NCBI GenBank assembly: GCA_003833135.1
Contig: QZLH01001009.1
Span: 9,775 to 43,338 of the forward strand
DNA: 33,564 nt
DNA from: Oehlia diaphana
Taxonomy: Eukaryota; Glomeromycota; Glomeromycetes; Glomerales; Glomeraceae
Reading direction: 5' to 3'
Shown: one piece after another, positions 29,006 through 33,564 of the stretch
Layout of the letters: each line of letters opens with the position of its first letter
Position numbering within the stretch: the stretch's first letter is position 1
Notes under the pieces: generated by a model
Databases searched by the model: none
What the model saw: only the letters and a program-made list of their open reading frames with translations
What the model was told of the DNA's origin: nothing
Made by a program: the position numbers and the translations under genes

Positions 29006-29930
29006 ATATTCAGTACGGTACGATTTTGAAAACCTGTACGGTACAGCTGATCAAATTTTCAAAAATTCCGTACTTGCCTATATACTGTATATACTTATAT
29101 ATATTATAGAGACAGTATTGTATGGTACAGTTGATATAAAAATTTCTTTTTTTCATGTGATGTCCAAATATTAAATTAAATGGACGTTGATGTCCAAATA
29201 TTAAATTAAATGGACGTTGATGTCCAAATATTAAATTAAATGGGCGTTGATGTCCAAATATTAAATTAAATGGGCGTTGATGTCCAAATATTAAGGTAAA
29301 TGGATATGTCGATCTGCAAAATACTTGTATCCCGTGATTTGAATATTGCCTGATACACGATTTTTTCCTGATATACGATTTATTATAATTATAAAAAATT
29401 ATGTGATACCAGATAAATATCAGTTACGAGTTATATTATCAAAAAACAGGAACAGTGGCGTTCATTTGTTTCCTACTTAAATAAATGGGCTGTTTTGTGT
29501 TGATAAAAAATCATTTTGTTGATTTCCAAATATTAAATTAAATGGCGTTGATGTCCAAATATTAAATTAAATGGATGTTGATTTCCAAATACTAAATTAA
29601 ATGGACGTTGATGTCAGTCCAAATAATAAATTAATGGACGTTGACGTCCAAATATTAAATTAATACATGTAAAGTGGACATTGATATCCAAATAACCATA
29701 TATAAAATGGATGTTGGTGTCTAAATAATCAATATTCTAAATGTACCATTTTTGGACATCAATGACCATTTAGTTTTATATTTGGACATCACATGGAAAA
29801 AAAAATTATCAAATATACCATACTCTACTGGCTATATAATAAATATAATAAAGTACGGTATAGTACGAAATTTTAAAATCTTAGGAAAAACTGTACCATA
29901 AATTTGCAAATTCGTACTAGTACTGAATAA
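29006..29930. mobile_element. Fold-back element with arms of about 170 bp and an internal 30-bp satellite
   Basis: The left arm starts ATTCAGTACGGTACGATTTTG at 29008. The right arm, read inverted from 29928, starts ATTCAGTACTAGTACGAATTTG. Both arms then carry a GGTACAG motif, a CCGTACTT-type block, a (T)nTTC(C)ATGTGATGTCC junction and the first satellite word. The arms are diverged but collinear. The centre has two satellite clusters around about 210 unrelated bases (29310-29520). No transposase frame and no clear target duplication were found. Long arms plus tandem repeats fit a fold-back or Mutator-like non-autonomous element. Confidence 0.65.
29159..29308 (+). repeat. 30-bp tandem repeat, five copies, plus a degenerate second cluster
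   Basis: GATGTCCAAATATTAAATTA followed by AATGGACGTT repeats with an exact 30-bp period. Four copies are near identical (GGACGTT or GGGCGTT) and the fifth is diverging. A second cluster of five to six degenerate copies runs through about 29520-29720. Confidence 0.93.
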
Positions 29931-30149
29931 CCTCCTACCTTCCCACGGAAATTAATTGACTAAAGGAGTTAATTGATAGATAAGCAGGTAAGCTAATTTG
30001 ATTAGTTAATTTTTGGCATTTCTTATCATCGAAATTGCTAACTGCTAATAAAAGTTTCGGAGATGAAATTGCTAGGAAAAATGGCAGTTTTATGACTAAT
30101 TTTTACGGAAAATTTTAGAACTTTTTGGAAAAAAATGGTTATTTTTTAC

Positions 30150-30158
30150 TTATATATA
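30150..30158 (+). promoter_or_regulatory. TATA-like box
   Basis: TTATATATA lies about 90 bases before the ATG at 30247, followed by a pyrimidine-rich leader (TTTTCTCACTCTTTTTCC). Position and context fit a fungal core promoter. Confidence 0.4.
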
Positions 30159-30246
30159 GACTACTAATTTTCTCACTCTTTTTCCTTAACTTTTTTTGGT
30201 TCAAAAAAATATATTTTCGAGTTTTTTTTTTGTGAATAAAGACAAA

Positions 30247-31059
30247 ATGTCGCATCCAAGAAGACCGTGGCAGCAAAAAAAAATGTGGTCGCAAACAACA
30301 CAATACCAACCCCGAGAACAAATGTTCACGTCTAATTCGCATACAGCACAATACCAAGCACAAGAACAAATGACCGTGTCTGCTTACGAAAGAAAGTCAA
30401 TCCTCGACATGCACCATATGATAATAGAATGGTTGGAAAAGTTTATTGAAAAAGCTGGTTATTATCCAGACTGGGAACGAAGAAAACAAGTTCACGATAG
30501 CAATATCAAAAGGCAAGACATCAGTAATCCAGAGAAGGCTGAAAAGGCTCTCTCGAACAAATTGATTACATTTGTTAGGTCAGTAGGAAATACTCCATCA
30601 CCTTTTCTCCGTGAAGAATTGAAAGAAAAATTTTATCAATGGATTGACGCTACTGGAATTCACGTAGGAAATTGTCCAAAAAGGTTAGCCTGCTTTTTAC
30701 TTGGAACCCATGAAATATTAGAAGGCAAAGATGAAAAAATTGAGCGAGATTCAGAAAATAAAAAAAGGGACTTGAATCCTGATTCTTACGAATATGCCGA
30801 AGGACTTAATAAGGTTTTTGCTAATATTCAAGCTCCGTTACGAGAAGAAAGAGATATGGAAATTTCTCTCAAAAACAAGAAATGGAACGAAATTACTATT
30901 AAAAATCAATTTAATGGTAATGCAGAACGTGGTAAAATAGCATTTGAACAAATTGTAAAAAATATTACTTTTAATGATTACCAAAATTTTCACTTCTTTC
31001 CACAAAGAGAGGTTCAGCAAATTGGTATGCTTGGTATGGTTGATATGGATCTTAGATAA
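30247..31059 (+). CDS. Orphan 270-aa single-exon protein, function unknown
   Basis: The ATG at 30247 is the first in frame; the frame is open further upstream but without ATG. The N-terminus is basic and Gln-rich with an internal duplication, QYQPREQM (19-26) and QYQAQEQM (35-42). From about residue 45 the protein is mostly charged helix: AYERKSILDMHHMIIEWLEK, GYYPDWERRKQVHD, a central CPKRLACFLLGTHE and a Phe-rich C-terminal part NDYQNFHFFPQRE. No signal peptide, membrane span or catalytic motif is seen. Codon use is less A/T-extreme than the flanks. A TATA-like box lies upstream and AATAAA at 31130-31135, so a transcribed gene is likely. I recognise no family. Confidence 0.65.
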   Translation: MSHPRRPWQQKKMWSQTTQYQPREQMFTSNSHTAQYQAQEQMTVSAYERKSILDMHHMIIEWLEKFIEKAGYYPDWERRKQVHDSNIKRQDISNPEKAEKALSNKLITFVRSVGNTPSPFLREELKEKFYQWIDATGIHVGNCPKRLACFLLGTHEILEGKDEKIERDSENKKRDLNPDSYEYAEGLNKVFANIQAPLREERDMEISLKNKKWNEITIKNQFNGNAERGKIAFEQIVKNITFNDYQNFHFFPQREVQQIGMLGMVDMDLR

Positions 31060-31129
31060 ACACTTTTACCTCTTTTTCATATTTTCTTTTTCTATGCTTC
31101 TGTAAGTCTGTTACAAATAGTTCTAAGTA

Positions 31130-31135
31130 AATAAA
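31130..31135 (+). terminator. Polyadenylation signal AATAAA
   Basis: AATAAA lies 70 bases after the stop of the 270-aa gene, behind a T-rich stretch, as expected for a eukaryotic 3' end. Confidence 0.45.
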
Positions 31136-31943
31136 GTGAGTTTTTAAAAAATACAAGGTTCCTTAACAGGGAAGATAAATTGTTATTTGTTGTTAATAAA
31201 ATCAGTAAAGAATAAAAGAAATTGGATCAGAACTATTTAGTAGTGGTATAAAAATAACATTGTTTTTGAACCCTTTTTTTTTTACTGTATTTGCCAAAAA
31301 AAAAATATGAAAACTAGAACTAAATTTTTTACTTCATCTAATAATCATTGGCAATTTACGGTGCTACTATTGCACATTTATCAGATCTATTGTTTGGTAT
31401 ATAATATTAACTGTCAATGTTTATTAAATAACTATTGAAATAAAAATTTACAATTTTAAAGCCATTTTGATAATTCAAGTGAATTATTATCGAAAGCTAT
31501 TCTCAAGATACTCCCAGATTAATTGCTTCAATCGAGGCACTTTAATAGGAAATTAAATCTTTCGTCTATATCTTTTCTTATATTTAAAGATGAACTTATT
31601 TATATTATAAATATTTCGGTTGTTGCAACAATTTGAAAATCGTGACAATTTTCAGGATGTTTCGGTTTAACCAATTCTAATTTAGTTGTCAACTTTTAGG
31701 GATAATTTAACATTAACTTTAACGATTTTATAATATTGTCATATTTGTTAGTTAAATTTTAATAAATTTTGATGAGAAATATGAAATAAAATTTCATCGA
31801 TATATTATTATTCTTTACATTCTTTTTCACACCTTTCCTTCTTTACCCTTTTTTCTCTCCTTCTCTTCTCTCCATGTTGCTGCACCTCAACGTTGGTGGC
31901 AAGGTGGCAACAAGTATTTTAAAAGATTTGGCAGAGGCAGCAA
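31136..31943. other. AT-rich intergenic stretch
   Basis: No frame is supported. 31835-31930 has a CT-rich run (CCTTTTTTCTCTCCTTCTC) followed by a GC-richer patch (GCTGCACCTCAACGTTGGTG) that leads into the dispersed repeat. Confidence 0.35.
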
Positions 31944-32225
31944 CGATATTTTATTAAAATCCAAATATATGTCATGTGATTAGAAAATCTTTTATAGATA
32001 TTCGTAACCAGCCATACATACTATCATGTCAGATATAATTTTGTTTGTGTGATTTTGTTTTGATTCTCAAAAAAGATAATTAATAAAAGTTGTTTTAGTT
32101 TTTTAAAATAAATTACTAAATTTTTTATCGTAACATGAAATTCAAGAAGTAATAAAATTAGATAATGAATAAATATATTATTTTAGTACGGTAAAACCGG
32201 ATAATGATATTTACTGGAACACTCG
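31944..32225. repeat. Dispersed repeat, copy 2 (partner at 21985-22210)
   Basis: Carries the same ordered words as the partner: TTTTATTAAAATCCAAATAT, ATTCGTAACCAGC, TATCATGT, GTGATTTTGTTTTGATTCTC and GGTAAAACCGGATA. It lies upstream of the third promoter-like block near 32405. Confidence 0.6.
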
Positions 32226-32404
32226 CCATAACCATGAATGTAACTAATTTTTAATTTATAATTTTAATTTATAACTAGCAAAAAAAGATGATTTGTTTTA
32301 TTCAGATAAGAAAAATATCCCGCTGGATTCAAATACAGATCAAAATACCACTAGTAATAACAAAGCTATCATTTAAATTCTTCAACTCTGTAATAAATTA
32401 CATA

Positions 32405-32444
32405 CTTTATATGTCTTGTAACACTCCATAACTTTGGTTATTAT
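32405..32444 (+). promoter_or_regulatory. Third copy of the kinase-type upstream block
   Basis: CTTTATATGTCTTGTAACAC followed by TCCATAACTTTGGTTATTAT parallels CTTTATG...CTGTAACATTCCACCTTGGTTAC upstream of the kinase. Here it precedes no plus-strand gene; a minus-strand F-box relic follows. It is probably an orphaned repeat. Confidence 0.4.
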
Positions 32445-32479
32445 ATAAATGTATACTAACGCTAACGTAATTAAGTCCA

Positions 32480-33345
32480 TTAAAAATCTTCGTAATACAA
32501 TCTACAATTTAATTTATCAATTACACCTTCTATTTTATACCTTTCTATGAATTTAAGGTCAATATTTCTAGCATAATTGACTTGTAATGACATGGAATGT
32601 CTTCCCTTCCAATTATCAAAAAATAACTTTAAAGATTCTAATTTGGGTAAAGACAAAAATTTGAATTTAAACAAACTAGTTAGTTAATATTTTAAATAAT
32701 GTACCCAATTAAATTGATCATCATCATAATCGTAAGGATATATAATCCATTTAAATACTGACAATTAACTAACAATGTTTTAATTTCTATAATGTTACTA
32801 TTTCTAACTAATAGTTTTAGATACTTAAGACTGGGACAATTTCGATAAATGGTCTGGATGATTCTTTTATTCTCGACCTCATTTTTACATGAATGTTCAA
32901 TTTTTATTTTAAAAGTGAACCATTTGTATTTTCAATTAAATCTGTCAAAGCTTGAGCTGGAATCAGAGTAGTTCTTAAAGTTTGTAAGAAAAGTAAAGAT
33001 AGATTCTTTAAACAATTCTATTCCATAATGAGACGGGTATTGCCTAACTCTAATCCTTTTAAATTTATAAAAGATGAGAGATTACTTGTGGTGGGTTGTT
33101 TGGTCAGCTTAAAATATCGTATGATATTTGCGTGTCTAACCAACGAATTTTAATAGTAGAATAAAATGAATAATTGCTGTCCAAAGAAGTTATGCTAACA
33201 TTAAATAATTTCTTTTGAGCTTCGATCAATGTAACAATTCAATAATTTTTTTGTTTTACCCCAATAGTAAGCTCTAATTCCTTAATTGATTTACATGTTT
33301 TTACTAAGTTAGATAAAATATTATCACTAATTTTAGGGGACCGTT
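32480..33345 (-). pseudogene. 5'-truncated, frameshifted F-box/LRR-like gene
   Basis: Minus-strand fragments match the gene at 19117-20544 in order. NILSNLVKTCKSIKELEL corresponds to its DICKSIKKLEFF region. Then come LIEAQKKLFNVSI, IRWLDTQIS, a frame-broken LIENTNGSLL, NKRIIQTIYRNCPSLKYLKL, NSNIIEIKTLLVNCQYLNGL and, after another frame change, KLESLKLFFDNWKGRHSMSL to the stop at 32480. At least four frame changes or stops interrupt it. The F-box and first leucine-rich part are missing: similarity stops at about 33345, where different sequence begins. It is a dead paralogue. Confidence 0.8.
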
Positions 33346-33564
33346 AAAGCAGGTAGAATCACGTGACTTTCGAAATTTTTCTTTTTTTTAAATAAAACTC
33401 TTTATTATATACAAAACCTTGACCAAAATTTTAGCTAAAGAATTTTTACATAGAAAACATATTATCTACAAAGCAAACATAAAATTTTAATATAAAATTT
33501 GAACTCCACGACGTGAAATATATATACTCCATGGCACAAAACACACGCTCCAAAAGTTCTAACA
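33346..33564. other. Non-homologous sequence abutting the F-box truncation
   Basis: Starts GGACCGTTAAAGCAGGTAGA (read on +) and continues ATCACGTGACTTTCG into AT-rich sequence up to the window edge. It may be a mobile element that removed or displaced the F-box 5' end, but only one side is visible. Confidence 0.3.

Noticed and set aside
30139..30369. Minus-strand frame over the start of the 270-aa gene
   Set aside because: Shadow of the plus-strand gene and its promoter.
32287..32376. Coding-like stretch DDLFYSDKKNIPLDSNTDQ ending in a stop
   Set aside because: Only about 30 codons with no start, splice context or recognised family; it could be a 3' exon relic but is not supported.

Overview
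The window looks like an AT-rich nuclear chromosome segment from an arbuscular mycorrhizal fungus, most likely Rhizophagus or a close Glomeromycotina relative. The organism call is inference. It rests on about 75-80% A+T, short GT-AG introns of roughly 65-105 nt, dense decayed mobile DNA, and families I recognise as expanded in these fungi: tyrosine-kinase-like (TKL) kinases with an N-terminal Cys cluster, F-box/LRR-like proteins, Ion_trans channel proteins, MGNxxS-type SAM methyltransferases and HMG-box-like proteins. No tRNA, rRNA or CRISPR array is supported.

Layout. 0.6-2.6 kb: minus-strand wreck of an ion-transport gene, abutted by a broken Cys-pair gene. 3.0-3.7 kb: intact minus-strand HMG-box-like gene. 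4.4-5.3 kb: GC-elevated block with a possible small spliced gene. 5.9-10.4 kb: mobile-element zone with a SINE-like unit, a 324-bp hAT-type MITE with a perfect 8-bp target duplication, a degraded kinase, a hAT transposase scrap, a small spliced gene (104 aa) and a 496-bp MITE. 11.9-15.0 kb: another MITE, then a five-exon SAM methyltransferase whose fourth intron carries a 142-bp MITE. 15.9-18.4 kb: a 2.5-kb pyrimidine-rich satellite field. 19.1-20.5 kb: F-box gene broken by three frameshifts. 23.3-25.6 kb: apparently intact nine-exon TKL kinase. 26.5-27.5 kb: MITE plus a truncated second copy of the kinase with its promoter. 27.6-31.1 kb: three orphan ORFs and a fold-back element with a 30-bp tandem array. 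32.5-33.3 kb: 5'-truncated F-box pseudogene.

The genes do not form a pathway. Three observations stand out. First, at least four non-autonomous elements carry 9-10 bp target duplications, pointing to Mutator-like mobilisation, and two of them share a TTTCGCCGAAA-type terminus. Second, the kinase C-terminal tail is built from six successive mini-exons, all phase 1 and all a multiple of three long, one followed by a GC-AG intron. Any of them could be skipped without breaking frame. Third, several families are present as a living or partly living copy plus a corpse, with promoter sequence co-duplicated. I did not find a convincing new multi-gene system; the modular kinase tail and the element families are the best leads.
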